Shown piece after piece: positions 7,818-16,849 of a stretch of 64,000 nt of DNA (within the stretch, counting starts at the first letter, position 1; every line of letters starts with the position of its first letter). A program made the position numbers and the translations under genes. The notes under the pieces are model-generated. The model had not been told where the DNA came from. It saw only the letters and a program-made list of their open reading frames with translations, and did not search any database. This DNA is from JABLTI01 sp035528035. GTDB taxonomy: Archaea > Asgardarchaeota > Heimdallarchaeia > JABLTI01. The stretch lies in contig DATKZI010000022.1 in the NCBI GenBank assembly GCA_035528035.1, forward strand, positions 1 through 64,000. The letters run 5' to 3'.

Positions 7818-9425
7818 TCAAAAAACACTATTTAGAATAAATTTGATTTTATCAAAATTCTTTTGTGAAACAGAAAAATTATAGGCTTTTATTTTCTCTT
7901 TATCAAAAGTGAAAAATGATTGATTTTGTAAAATGGTTAAAAATTCAGCTAATTCACCAAGAAAGATAATTTCTTTAAATTTTAACTTAGTAATGAAATC
8001 TAAAGTACTGTGAATTATATTCATTAGTTGATTTTCAGGTAATGTAGTAACTGAAACACTTTGACTTAAAGGATAGACATCACTGATTTCAAGAGGAATT
8101 ATTCCAAAATAATCATTTAAAATCCAAAATTCATAATTCCGATTTAATTTATCATTACTTTTCATTATATTTTTTAAATTTGTAAAAAGGTCATAAAGTT
8201 CAGTAATATCCTTATTTAAAATTGATAAAACAATAAGCTTCTTTCTCTTGTTTAATTTTAATTCGGATAAACGCTTTTTGTGCAAAAGTACTTCGGGCTT
8301 TTCAAGATCAGAATCTGAAACAAAAAATAATCCTTTCTTTTTAGTGGAAGAACTATTGGGAAGAAGTAAACTCGAGTGTTTTATCAAAACATTGAATCCT
8401 TTTCGTAAATTAGGATGGACTCTTGATCTACTCTCGAGAAGATTCCATAAAGTGCCGGAAGAAATGGCTCTTCTAATATTCATAATTTCTGTTTGACAGA
8501 CATATAAATTATGGGTTGCTAAAAGTTTAACTCGTTCATTTTTCTTTAATCCCTTCATTTCAGTTGGTGAAATGGTAGAACAAATAGGACAATTACATGG
8601 GAATTCATCTAATTCATCCAAAAGAAATGTTTGGGTGTTGGTCAGATATCTATTCTCTTGAGCATAAAGTGCATAAGCAGCGGAATCAAATGAATCACAA
8701 CCTGCTGCAACAATGAAAGGAAAGATAGAAGGATGGCCTGCACCAAATAAATGAACTGGTTTTTTAGGATCTAAATATTGTTTAGCAGTTAAAATTATCT
8801 CGAGTAAGGTATCATACATATAATTGTTCATGATTTCTACAACACTACCAATAGCAAACATATCAAAAATTTCTATGTGGCCAAGTTCTTGGGCTGATTT
8901 TTTCACAAGATCAATAAACTTACCACCTTGAATAGGTGCAACCCATTTTGTATTAGTATTAGATATTAAAGATGAAATATCTCGAGACCGTTCAATAGTT
9001 TTCTCAACTTTCATTTTAGCTTCAGCATAGGAATCATTAATCGAAATGGGAATATCTAAAGGAACACCAAAATCAGAACCAATGAACTCTTGAAACTCAA
9101 TAACATTCTTGGGTGTCAATTCAATTTCCCCATAAAGAAGAGATTGATAAGCACCAGAATCAGTCATAATAGGACCAGGAAAACTAGTTAGATCATGCAA
9201 ATTAGTAATTTTATTTTCAAAACGTTTTCTCAAAATATAGGAACTTGTAATAATGAAATCAACCAAATATTTATCTTGAAAAGTTTGAACATCAATAAAA
9301 TTTTTAGAAGGTTCGGGGTGAACTACTGGAACAAAACAAGGAGTCCTAATATCACCTTTAGCTGTATGAATAATACCCTTACGTGCTAATAGGTCGGTAT
9401 TAGTAATTTCAAACAAGTATTTCAC
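7818..9425 (-). CDS. tgtA: tRNA-guanine(15) transglycosylase (archaeosine synthesis)
   Basis: Exchanges G15 of archaeal tRNAs for preQ0, the first tRNA-level step to archaeosine. Catalytic features: MTDSGAYQ (Asp89), VAPIQGG (163-168), GCDSFDSAAY (nucleophile most likely Asp247) and the zinc site C277-x-C279-x2-C282...H305. The catalytic domain ends near 345. The remaining 190 residues form an ArcS/TGT C1-like domain, but I see no PUA domain, so at 535 residues it is shorter than the classic single-chain archaeal enzyme. The start is GTG at 9425. Confidence 0.93.
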   Translation of the reverse strand: MKYLFEITNTDLLARKGIIHTAKGDIRTPCFVPVVHPEPSKNFIDVQTFQDKYLVDFIITSSYILRKRFENKITNLHDLTSFPGPIMTDSGAYQSLLYGEIELTPKNVIEFQEFIGSDFGVPLDIPISINDSYAEAKMKVEKTIERSRDISSLISNTNTKWVAPIQGGKFIDLVKKSAQELGHIEIFDMFAIGSVVEIMNNYMYDTLLEIILTAKQYLDPKKPVHLFGAGHPSIFPFIVAAGCDSFDSAAYALYAQENRYLTNTQTFLLDELDEFPCNCPICSTISPTEMKGLKKNERVKLLATHNLYVCQTEIMNIRRAISSGTLWNLLESRSRVHPNLRKGFNVLIKHSSLLLPNSSSTKKKGLFFVSDSDLEKPEVLLHKKRLSELKLNKRKKLIVLSILNKDITELYDLFTNLKNIMKSNDKLNRNYEFWILNDYFGIIPLEISDVYPLSQSVSVTTLPENQLMNIIHSTLDFITKLKFKEIIFLGELAEFLTILQNQSFFTFDKEKIKAYNFSVSQKNFDKIKFILNSVF

Positions 9426-9461
9426 CAGAGATGAAAATAGTTAGGAAGAAGATGGATAAAA

Positions 9462-9911
9462 TTAATCCTTCTTTTCTTCTTCATTTAATGATTCCATAAA
9501 TTGTTCAAAGACAGCTCTAACTCTTTCAGCAACAGGACCTGTGCCATCAACGCCAGATTCGGATACTTTAACTTTATTCAAAACCTGAATGATACGAGCA
9601 TCATCAAAAACTTTTACATCAGCATCTAAGAGATTTAATCGATTACGTAAAACTGTTGCTAAAGCATGTAAATCAAAAGGTTGTTCATTAATTAAAATTT
9701 CAGCAATAATCGGTCCTCTAAGAAAAACTTGAAAATAATTATTTTTTCCTTCATTTACATTAGTTAAACATAAATCAAAAGTATCAGGATTCCAAGCTCT
9801 AAGCATACCATTAAAGGTTTTTCCTGTAGTAGAGACTACAGTAATATATTTGCCGTTCAAATCAGCAAGTTCTTTATTGAAAATCCATTTTGGGGTAGTG
9901 GTTGTAGACAA
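9462..9911 (-). CDS. Lsm/Sm-like RNA-binding protein with C-terminal extension (SmAP3-like)
   Basis: Sm1 motif about residues 20-50 (KYITVVSTTGKTFNGMLRAW) and Sm2 FLRGPIIAEILI, followed by a 75-residue mixed domain. This matches the two-domain archaeal SmAP3 type rather than the short SmAP1. It should form a ring that binds U-rich RNA. The start is TTG with GGAG nine bases upstream. Its C-terminus is acidic (FMESLNEEEKKD). It lies upstream of, and probably is co-expressed with, the archaeosine TGT gene. Confidence 0.85.
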   Translation of the reverse strand: MSTTTTPKWIFNKELADLNGKYITVVSTTGKTFNGMLRAWNPDTFDLCLTNVNEGKNNYFQVFLRGPIIAEILINEQPFDLHALATVLRNRLNLLDADVKVFDDARIIQVLNKVKVSESGVDGTGPVAERVRAVFEQFMESLNEEEKKD

Positions 9912-10028
9912 CTGGTTTATCTCCTTCCATATTTTCTAATAGGATGGAAATTTTATGAGGTTAAAAAAAATTCGATTGCTTCCTTTTTGACCAAATAAAG
10001 GAGACAATCGCTCATAAACGCTCTTTTT

Positions 10029-10790
10029 TTAAAATAAATAATCGGAATCAGTTTTTTGAGGGTTCTGTGAGATAATTCTTTGACCACATTTAGGGCAGGA
10101 ATTCCAACTTAGATCAATATCAAAACCACAACGTTTGCAAAAATGTTGATTCATTTCACGTGGTTCAGGACGATAACCTTTAGATTCAAATTGGTCCTCT
10201 CGAGAGAGTTCACGCTCAGAATACTCATTTCTGTTAAAGAAGGAATTCTCAAAATAATCCTCATTGGATTCATCCTTGAAATCAGGTTCATCAAAAAGGC
10301 CTCTAACTTCTTCTTGAGGAGGTTCATCAAATAAACCTCTTGAGTTGGAAACATTGCCTTCAAAAAGATCATGGTTATTAGGTTTAATAAAGTCTCGAGA
10401 TTGTTCATCTCGAGGAGAATCTCTCCTCAAATCCTGATAATTATCACGAAAGTCCTCTTGATAGTCAAAATTATCTCGAGAAGAAACAGATGGTGAATCA
10501 TAATTGGTTGGTTTATCATAGACTCTTTCTTGATTCATAGGTTGAGATTTTTGTAATTTGAGAAACTCAACTAAAGCAACTCTTTTTTCGCAATTGCCAG
10601 CTAAAGGACATTTATTACCATCTAAATTCGAAACAGAGGAAATCTGTTCGCCATCAATAGAGAGACCATCCCTAGTAAGACGTATGCTAATACCATGACG
10701 ACGCATGATATTAATTAAGTCATTAACAGAGAAAATTTGTCCATTAAGAACAAAAATACCATCAGGATTGTTATTATTGTTATTGATCAT
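10029..10790 (-). CDS. Disordered acidic protein with C-terminal zinc ribbon
   Basis: About 253 residues: a small N-terminal domain (IFVLNGQIFSVNDLINIMRRHGISIRL), a long Asp/Arg/Ser-rich low-complexity middle with repeated GLFDEP-type motifs (SRGLFDEPP, VRGLFDEPD), and a C-terminal rubredoxin-like zinc ribbon (HFCKRCGFDIDLSWNSCPKCGQR). The repeated GLFDEP could be a short linear binding motif. An upstream in-frame start at 10832 would add MYSFCLSFLVVVSL; I prefer ATG 10790 because GGTG precedes it. No known family recognised. Confidence 0.6.
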   Translation of the reverse strand: MINNNNNNPDGIFVLNGQIFSVNDLINIMRRHGISIRLTRDGLSIDGEQISSVSNLDGNKCPLAGNCEKRVALVEFLKLQKSQPMNQERVYDKPTNYDSPSVSSRDNFDYQEDFRDNYQDLRRDSPRDEQSRDFIKPNNHDLFEGNVSNSRGLFDEPPQEEVRGLFDEPDFKDESNEDYFENSFFNRNEYSERELSREDQFESKGYRPEPREMNQHFCKRCGFDIDLSWNSCPKCGQRIISQNPQKTDSDYLF

Positions 10791-10959
10791 GAGAGACACC
10801 ACTACAAGAAAAGATAAACAAAATGAATACATAAAAATGCGGTATTTCTAGATGTTATCGGAATATGGTCTCTAGTAATATAAAAAAAGTAATAATTTTG
10901 ATTTCTTAACAAAACATTAAAAAGACCATTTTACTAGCAAAAATAGCAATGAATTCTTT

Positions 10960-11045
10960 GCGGGTGTAGCCCAGCGGTCAAAGGCGCAGGATTGAGGTTC
11001 CTGTCTCGCAGGAGTACGCGCGTTCAAATCGCGTCACCCGCACCA
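10960..11045 (+). tRNA. tRNA-Leu(GAG)
   Basis: Acceptor GCGGGTG/CACCCGC, D arm, anticodon stem CAGGA/TCCTG with loop TTGAGGT (anticodon GAG, 10994-10996), a class II variable arm, T arm with TTCAAAT, A73 and encoded CCA. No intron. The stop codon of the MFS gene begins two bases after the CCA, and a copy of this 3' end recurs at 12599-12623. Confidence 0.95.
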
Positions 11046-11047
11046 AA

Positions 11048-12433
11048 TTATTTTTCTTCTCCATTGAGATTATTTTTAGAACCTTCAGGTATCTTTTTTC
11101 TTTTGCGAGCTAATGATAATCCTATGGTACCAAATATTATATTGAATAATATGATTCCTGCACCAATATAGGTTATTATTTCTAAAGAAACCGCTTGAGA
11201 AATTAGAAGCGAACCTAAGGATCCACCAATTCCGAATGAGATAATCCCAGCTATTTGGAATATTCCAAGAATCGTTTCCTTATTTAGTTCGTGATTATGG
11301 TTGTGAGTATGAATTCCAATCTCCATTCCTCTTCCACGTATATAATTGAAATTTATATGTTTATGATTATGCTCTATAATAGTAATTTTCTCATCAATTT
11401 TCAAGCGACTTTCAATTGTTAATACTTCACAATTTCGAGCAGGTTCCATAAGTGCTTCAGCAACACCAACAATGATAAAAGCTCCTCCTAAAACATATAT
11501 CCCTGGAGCAAGAGGGTACAAAATAACTCCTACCCCTTTTATTATTATACTTAGAATAATTGGTATCCAGTTACCTAATTTATCAGCTAATTTTCCTGTA
11601 AAGATTTGTGAAATTCCCCAAATAGCATCACCAAGGAAGAAAATAACACCAGTCGCTGCTTCAGTGAAGCCGTGATTTGTAAACATAACTATTAAATTTG
11701 GTGTGTATAAACCATGTGATAAATCATATAGACTGTAAAGTATAAGCAAAAAAACAAATGAAGGGATAAGAAACAGCTTCTTCAAATCTTTAAAATGAAA
11801 ATGACTTAATGACATTTTATCCTTTTGTTCAAGTATTCTTCTTGTTTTAATTGATTGGTATAGACTAATGAGAATTGGAATAAATGAAACAATTATTGCA
11901 AATAAAAAACTCATTTGTAATGCTGTGAATTTTCCTGAAAAATTCCATACTTCGAACAAGTAGGTCTTCATTAAACCACCAATCCCTTGTCCTAAAGCTG
12001 TTCCTAAAAAAATTGCTCCTAATAAAGTTCCAATTCCTTCAGATATACATTCTTTTGCTTCTGTTGAGCAGAGAGTTAAAACAGCAATTGTTATAATTCC
12101 ATATCCTAGTCCTTCAAAGAATTTCGAGAAAAACATTATCGGATACCAGGGAATGACAGGTAATGCTATAGCAAATACCCATGAACTAACACCTATAAGG
12201 AATTCGAATCCCGTTTTATTTAGAAGTTTTGAAAGAACAAAAATTCCCAGAAGTTGACCAATGGAAAAAGCTGCTGTTGCAAGAGAAACCAATGCTTCAT
12301 TTCCACCTAATTCAAGAAACCGGAGAGGATATAAAAATTGACCAATACCTAATCCAATGGAAGAAAAAAGGATAGCAAGGTAAGAAATTGCTATTTGTTT
12401 ATTCCGGAATAAAAGTATATTTGGTTTCTTCAT
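11048..12433 (-). CDS. MFS transporter with His-rich loop
   Basis: 461 residues with about 12 membrane segments and the MFS motif A region after TM2 (VLSKLLNKTGFEFLIG). Between TM10 and TM11 is a His-rich loop (EHNHKHINFNY and GIHTHNHNHEL) that could bind metal. The substrate is unknown; it resembles drug or sugar efflux members. It ends two bases from the 3' end of tRNA-Leu(GAG), and a degenerate tRNA-Leu 3' end lies beyond its promoter at 12599-12623, so it may have been brought in by tRNA-targeted integration. Confidence 0.88.
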   Translation of the reverse strand: MKKPNILLFRNKQIAISYLAILFSSIGLGIGQFLYPLRFLELGGNEALVSLATAAFSIGQLLGIFVLSKLLNKTGFEFLIGVSSWVFAIALPVIPWYPIMFFSKFFEGLGYGIITIAVLTLCSTEAKECISEGIGTLLGAIFLGTALGQGIGGLMKTYLFEVWNFSGKFTALQMSFLFAIIVSFIPILISLYQSIKTRRILEQKDKMSLSHFHFKDLKKLFLIPSFVFLLILYSLYDLSHGLYTPNLIVMFTNHGFTEAATGVIFFLGDAIWGISQIFTGKLADKLGNWIPIILSIIIKGVGVILYPLAPGIYVLGGAFIIVGVAEALMEPARNCEVLTIESRLKIDEKITIIEHNHKHINFNYIRGRGMEIGIHTHNHNHELNKETILGIFQIAGIISFGIGGSLGSLLISQAVSLEIITYIGAGIILFNIIFGTIGLSLARKRKKIPEGSKNNLNGEEK

Positions 12434-12598
12434 AGTGATTCATACAATTAAGTGATATAATAAGACTATTACTTTAAATTTAAATAAATTAACTTTAAGT
12501 TTAGCGATTCTTTTTTTCACTTTCTTTCATAAATGGTTCTTTTTAAAAGAGAATGTTAATCCTATACAATTTATCTTTGTTAAAAAGAGGATTTTATT

Positions 12599-12623
12599 TG
12601 TTCAAATCGTGCCTCCCGCACCA
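12599..12623 (+). repeat. Degenerate copy of tRNA-Leu 3' end (att-like)
   Basis: GTTCAAATCG-N-G-N-C-N-CCCGCACCA repeats the T-loop, acceptor and CCA of tRNA-Leu(GAG) in direct orientation about 1.58 kb downstream, with three mismatches over 24 bases. No D or anticodon arm precedes it, so it is not a tRNA gene. This is the pattern left by integration at a tRNA 3' end. Confidence 0.65.
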
Positions 12624-12689
12624 ATTTTAATCATTCTTTTTTTCTAAAAAAATCCAAAAAAAAGAAAATAATATTTTAGGAATATTTTT

Positions 12690-13037
12690 TCAATCAAAAG
12701 TTGTTAATGATAAAGTGATAAGAAACGTTACACTAACAATTATTATAATTAGATTGAAAATAAATCCCAAAATATTAAAGACATTTTTTCCATATTTAAA
12801 AGCAATACAATTTAAAATTAAACCACTTAAACTAATAGCTAAAAAAATGGAAGATATTGTATACATTATCCATGGATCAGGTTGTACGAAAATGACTATC
12901 ACTATAAATATTGTTAGTAGCAGTAAAACGGTAATTCCAATTATAAAAGAACTGCGAACTAATTTTGAGTTATCAGTAAATTTTATTTTTCCAGTATTAA
13001 CCTTTTCTTTTTTTATCTCTGTAACATTATTCAACAT
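12690..13037 (-). CDS. Small three-TM membrane protein, unknown
   Basis: About 115 residues. A charged N-terminus is followed by three hydrophobic segments (about 31-53, 57-80 and 88-113 in the longer reading). No family recognised. AGGAAGTG precedes ATG 13037 (GTG 13043 also possible), and a TATA box (CTATATAAATT) lies about 30 bp upstream, which supports a real gene. Confidence 0.5.
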   Translation of the reverse strand: MLNNVTEIKKEKVNTGKIKFTDNSKLVRSSFIIGITVLLLLTIFIVIVIFVQPDPWIMYTISSIFLAISLSGLILNCIAFKYGKNVFNILGFIFNLIIIIVSVTFLITLSLTTFD

Positions 13038-13063
13038 TTTCACTTCCTAAATTTTAATATCCC

Positions 13064-13075
13064 CAATTTATATAG
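13064..13075 (-). promoter_or_regulatory. TATA box of small membrane protein gene
   Basis: The minus strand reads CTATATAAATTG, about 30 bp before ATG 13037; a short leader with AGGAAGTG follows. Confidence 0.4.
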
Positions 13076-13129
13076 AAATAATAATTAGAATTCCAAGTTG
13101 ATTGTAGATTCATTATTGTGTTGTATATT

Positions 13130-13261
13130 TTATATTTTTCTATTGTAAATTACTTTTGCTTCATGTCCAATTTCTGTTACTGTTTTTTCCCAGGTGATTT
13201 CTGCTGCACGAGTGAATAAGCAAGCTGTCACACTTTCAGAAACAACATCAATTACACTCAA
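13130..13261 (-). CDS. Possible 43-residue small protein
   Basis: After the uL2 terminator the minus strand has an open frame that from TTG 13261 would encode 43 residues ending TVTEIGHEAKVIYNRKI. It lies in otherwise empty DNA, and its composition looks protein-like. No good ribosome site is visible, and the same frame stays open back into the uL2 gene without a better start. It could equally be the remnant tail of a lost gene. Confidence 0.25.
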   Translation of the reverse strand: MSVIDVVSESVTACLFTRAAEITWEKTVTEIGHEAKVIYNRKI

Positions 13262-13304
13262 AATTATATCGAAACGTACATTTACATTTATTTTAAACAA
13301 GAAA

Positions 13305-13345
13305 AGATTAAAAAAAAGAAAAAAAGCAAGGAAATTATTTCCTTG
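13305..13345 (-). terminator. Terminator of the uL3-uL2 operon, overlapping the uL2 stop
   Basis: CAAGGAAA/TTTCCTTG forms a perfect 8-bp stem (13327-13345) whose 3-nt loop is the TAA stop codon of uL2. On the minus strand it is followed by a tract of T interrupted by single bases. Strong evidence that the operon ends after uL2. Confidence 0.7.
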
Positions 13346-14063
13346 TTCTACTTCGGCTACGACCTGATTGTCGAGCAGCAATTAGTCCAACTTTAGCACC
13401 GGGAGGAGCATTTCTTGAGACAGTTTTAGTTCCACTGCCACCACCATGAGGATGGCTTGCAGCGTTCATATGATTACCACTTACTCGAGGATACTTATGT
13501 CCTTTCGCTTTATAGTGAAATCGTTTTTGGCCTGCTTTTAAGAATGGTTTTTCAATTCTTCCTCCACCTGCGACAACACCAACGGTTGCACGAGATCGAG
13601 GATTGAATTGTTTAAGTTCACCACTGGGTAATTGGCAAAAAACTTTCTTTTTGCTGTGGTTTACCACTGTAGCAAATGAACCAGATGAGCGAACCATTGC
13701 TCCACCATCACCGGGTCTTAATTCAATATTATGTATATAAGTCCCGTCTGGTATATTCTTCAAAGGTTTAATTGTTCCAATTTGAATTGGTGCATTTGTT
13801 CCTTTGTAGATTGCTTTTCCTACTTGAATTCCTTCTGGAGCTAGCAATAAATGCTTGGTGCCATCTTGCTCTTTTATCACCATTACTGGTGCGCCTCTAC
13901 CAGGATCATGTAACAATTCAATGATTTCATACTCAAGTATTTCCTTTGTATAGTCATTTTCCGCTAACTGAGGATATTTTACTGGTCCCTTTCGTTTGTG
14001 TGTGCTGGCTCTAAATTGTGAACCACCACGACCACGTCTTTGAACTAGAATACGTTTTCCCAT
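13335..14063 (-). CDS. rpl2: Large-subunit ribosomal protein uL2
   Basis: 242 residues, normal for archaeal uL2, the protein next to the peptidyl transferase centre. Signatures: GKRILVQRRGRGGSQFRAST at the start and HPHGGGSGTKTVSRNAPPG near the end, the conserved loop containing the functional His. GGTGG six bases before the ATG. Last gene of the uL3-uL4-uL23-uL2 operon; the usual following uS19 and uL22 genes are absent and a terminator hairpin covers the stop. Confidence 0.98.
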   Translation of the reverse strand: MGKRILVQRRGRGGSQFRASTHKRKGPVKYPQLAENDYTKEILEYEIIELLHDPGRGAPVMVIKEQDGTKHLLLAPEGIQVGKAIYKGTNAPIQIGTIKPLKNIPDGTYIHNIELRPGDGGAMVRSSGSFATVVNHSKKKVFCQLPSGELKQFNPRSRATVGVVAGGGRIEKPFLKAGQKRFHYKAKGHKYPRVSGNHMNAASHPHGGGSGTKTVSRNAPPGAKVGLIAARQSGRSRSRTRK

Positions 14064-14074
14064 TGTTTTCCACC

Positions 14075-14347
14075 TTACATTAATCCTAGTGCAGTTGCAA
14101 GATCGACTGCATTATTTGTTGGGTGCAATTTGACAATTGCTTTCTTCTTGCCTAAGGGAGTGATTGTTGTATTAATCTTCACAACCTTCACATTGTAGAG
14201 CTTCTCTATAGCTCGTTTTATTGTTGGTTTATTTGCTGTTCGTTTGACAATAAAAGCAAGCTTATTTTCTCTTTCAATTAATTCGAATATCCGTTCACTA
14301 CTAAAGGGTGAAAGGATAATAGTATATAGATTTTCGTCAGTACTCAT
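14075..14347 (-). CDS. rpl23: Large-subunit ribosomal protein uL23
   Basis: 90 residues. The family pattern (LIERENKLAFIVKRTANKPTIKRAIEKLYNVKVVKINTTITP) is clear. It sits at the exit of the peptide tunnel and docks SRP. 11 bp from uL2 and 13 bp after uL4, hence the same mRNA. Confidence 0.97.
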   Translation of the reverse strand: MSTDENLYTIILSPFSSERIFELIERENKLAFIVKRTANKPTIKRAIEKLYNVKVVKINTTITPLGKKKAIVKLHPTNNAVDLATALGLM

Positions 14348-14360
14348 TTCTTTTCAACTC

Positions 14361-15206
14361 CTATTTAGTAGCTGTAGGCCTTTTAGCACTGGCTGCTGTT
14401 ACTACTGCAGGTGTTTTAACTTTGGTGGGATATTTTTTATCGATCTCTTCGATTGTTCTTTCCATCCAAATGGTTAAACGCCCGGCATGAGTACCAGGTG
14501 CGAGCATTTCAGCATTTAAATAATTGACATGAACGACATCAACACCAGGAAGGTTTTTCACTGCATTGCAAAAATTGGACGATCTGTCAACAATAAATAA
14601 TGGTCCAACAGGGTTGCGATATTTACGACCACGACCTTTTCCTTGGCCTGCTCGAACTTTTCGTCCTTCTTTTGATCTATTGATGTCATTAATTAATCCA
14701 ATTTTCGTAAGAAGTTCAACAGCATCTTTTGTTTTCACTATCTTATCATGGATTTCATCTTCAAACACTAGGGGAAGTATTTCGAAATTTTCAGCTTGGT
14801 GACCTCTTTTAACAACAAGTTCTTTATTTGCTGTTGAAGCAATTGCACTTCTAATAGCTAATATTCGTTCCTTCTTGTTAATTCGTTCTATAATGATTTT
14901 TTCCGTCTTTGGTGGATGAGCAACACGACCACCAACAGTATAGTTAACTAGGGCACCTTTTTGACTTGAATGTGTGCGTTTCCCATGAGTTCTTGGCGTT
15001 CTGGCAGCACCTCTACCTGTACCCCAACTTGAAGAAACAGTCCAACCAGCATGGTATTTTGTACCTTTTGGATGTCGTTTGGTACTTTGAACAGCTAATA
15101 CTGCTCGTTTAATAAGGTCAGGTCGATATTCTGTATCAAAAACTCCTGGAAGATCTACTCGCGTCTTTTTAGCTAAACCAATAGCACCATAAATTTTTGC
15201 TTTCAT
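14361..15206 (-). CDS. rpl4: Large-subunit ribosomal protein uL4
   Basis: 281 residues with the archaeal/eukaryotic uL4 signatures WGTGRGAARTPRTHGKRTHSS, GGRVAHPPKTEKI and KGRGRKYRNPVGPL. The extended loop lines the exit tunnel. The C-terminal 20 residues (VKTPAVVTAASAKRPTATK) form a flexible basic tail longer than in many archaea. AGGAGG ribosome site; 14 bp after uL3. Confidence 0.97.
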   Translation of the reverse strand: MKAKIYGAIGLAKKTRVDLPGVFDTEYRPDLIKRAVLAVQSTKRHPKGTKYHAGWTVSSSWGTGRGAARTPRTHGKRTHSSQKGALVNYTVGGRVAHPPKTEKIIIERINKKERILAIRSAIASTANKELVVKRGHQAENFEILPLVFEDEIHDKIVKTKDAVELLTKIGLINDINRSKEGRKVRAGQGKGRGRKYRNPVGPLFIVDRSSNFCNAVKNLPGVDVVHVNYLNAEMLAPGTHAGRLTIWMERTIEEIDKKYPTKVKTPAVVTAASAKRPTATK

Positions 15207-15220
15207 TACTCTTTGTCCTC

Positions 15221-16216
15221 CTACATCTTACTGCTCAATGAAATTTCTAAAATTTCAGGGGCAGCTCCTTTCGCTCTATTTCTTATTGGATTCCTCATGG
15301 TAATGAGTCGTTTAGCTGGACCTTGTACACTACCTTTCATCAAAACAAAGTCATTGCGTACTATCCCGTACTTCTTAAAGCCACCTGCAGGAGTGATTTT
15401 TTCCTCTTTGGTACCAACTTTAAGAATTAATTTATTATATTCTGTACGTTGATGGTAACCCATTTGACCTTGATGTGCTACTGTATACATGGTTCTTGCT
15501 GGACGCCATGGACCTAATGCACCTGGTTTACGTTTAACACCTCGAGTCTTATGCTGAAGTATTCGAATACCAAACCGCTTTACAGGTCCTTGAATTCCTT
15601 TACCTTTAGTCACACCAATAGTGTCCACAAATTCACCTGGTTCAAAAACGGCATCAACTGTAACCGTTTTTCCCAGCAGGGATTTTGCATATTCAAACCC
15701 CTCGTTAATATCTTTAAAACCAATCTTTATCTCAAGGATATCAGGTTTTTTTCGAGGAAGTTTTGCATCTGAAGGATTCGTTATGGTTATTGCTCTCAAT
15801 TCATAAATTGACCCAAGACGCTCTTGTAGGGTTTTTAGGCGTGTTTTGGCATCATAATTTTTAGGGATAAGCATTTTCCTATCAAGATCTTGTGGAAGAT
15901 CCTTAATCATTGCTTCTGCAGCAATTTTGAGACCTTTAGGAGTATAGTGATATCCTCTAATGCCAATCACTTTGAGAGGGGGGCATTCTATGATAGTTAC
16001 AGGAACAATCCGTTCTTGATTGAACATAGGACTATTCTTGCGATTTTCTATGACAGTTATATGCGTCATGCCGGCTTTGAAACCTGCGAATCCTAATAGC
16101 TTTGGTTCTGCATTCCAGGATGGCCAGGAACGAATTTTTCCTTTTTGAGTTTTTACACGAACTCGTCGGAAGGAAAGGGAACCTTGGTGTGGGGCATTTC
16201 TTTTTCTATGTCCCAT
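15221..16216 (-). CDS. rpl3: Large-subunit ribosomal protein uL3
   Basis: 331 residues. MGHRKRNAPHQGSLSFR start, GVTKGKGIQGPVKRFGI and GPWRPARTMYTVAHQGQMGYHQRTEYNK, the tryptophan-finger region. First gene of the four-gene operon, with GGAG before the ATG. Together with the divergent uS10 gene it forms the only ribosomal cluster in the window. Confidence 0.98.
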   Translation of the reverse strand: MGHRKRNAPHQGSLSFRRVRVKTQKGKIRSWPSWNAEPKLLGFAGFKAGMTHITVIENRKNSPMFNQERIVPVTIIECPPLKVIGIRGYHYTPKGLKIAAEAMIKDLPQDLDRKMLIPKNYDAKTRLKTLQERLGSIYELRAITITNPSDAKLPRKKPDILEIKIGFKDINEGFEYAKSLLGKTVTVDAVFEPGEFVDTIGVTKGKGIQGPVKRFGIRILQHKTRGVKRKPGALGPWRPARTMYTVAHQGQMGYHQRTEYNKLILKVGTKEEKITPAGGFKKYGIVRNDFVLMKGSVQGPAKRLITMRNPIRNRAKGAAPEILEISLSSKM

Positions 16217-16380
16217 TTTGTAATCTCCGTTAGATTATTTTTTTCAAAGCCATCATTCCTTGCTACTTCAGAGCAAAAGAATGATTTACCTAGTATTGGA
16301 GGGATAGTAATCTCACTTCCAATTGCTAGTGACGTGGAAACGAATTCTTCTATTATTTTAATTTTGTTATTGCTAGCGAC

Positions 16381-16390
16381 TATTTATAAC
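16381..16390 (-). promoter_or_regulatory. Possible TATA box of the uL3 operon (uL3-uS10 intergenic)
   Basis: The 318-bp gap between divergent uL3 and uS10 holds GTTATAAATA on the minus strand, which would give a leader of about 140 nt for uL3. For uS10 an AT-rich TTTTTTAAAAG lies near 16477. No other gene is seen in the gap. Confidence 0.3.
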
Positions 16391-16534
16391 GATAAAGATG
16401 ATAAAATAGTCAAAAATTGGTATTTCCATTGAAAATAGACCATTTACCAAGAATGTTCATTAAAATTCAATGCAAAATTTTTTAAAAGCAAAAGAAGGGA
16501 GAGAAGAACACGTAAAAAACGGAAGAAAAAAAAT

Positions 16535-16849
16535 ATGTCAGCTCAAAGAGCACGAATAAGACTCAGTGGACAAAACACAGATTCCTTAGCAAAAATTTGT
16601 GTGCAAATTAGCAAAATCGCTGAAAGAACAGGCGTAAGAATGTCAGGACCAATCCCTCTTCCAACAAAAGTTCTTACCGTTCCAGTAAGAAAATCTCCTT
16701 GCGGAAACGGCACCCAAACTTTCGAACACTATGAAATGAGGATTCATAAAAGACTCATTGATATAGATGCCGAAGAGAGAACTCTTAAGCAAATCATGAG
16801 AGTAAAAATGCCTGAGGACATTCATGTAGAAATTGAACTTTCACGATAG
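16535..16849 (+). CDS. rps10: Small-subunit ribosomal protein uS10
   Basis: 104 residues, archaeal type: ARIRLSGQNTDSLAKICVQI, VRMSGPIPLPTKVLTVPVRKSPCGNGTQT and FEHYEMRIHKRLIDI. It is divergent from uL3 and stands alone, without the elongation factor 1A gene that often precedes it in archaea. Confidence 0.98.
   Translation: MSAQRARIRLSGQNTDSLAKICVQISKIAERTGVRMSGPIPLPTKVLTVPVRKSPCGNGTQTFEHYEMRIHKRLIDIDAEERTLKQIMRVKMPEDIHVEIELSR

Noticed and set aside
16145..16432. Plus-strand ORF over the start of uL3
   Set aside because: Half of it is antisense to uL3 coding sequence, and it lacks a ribosome site.
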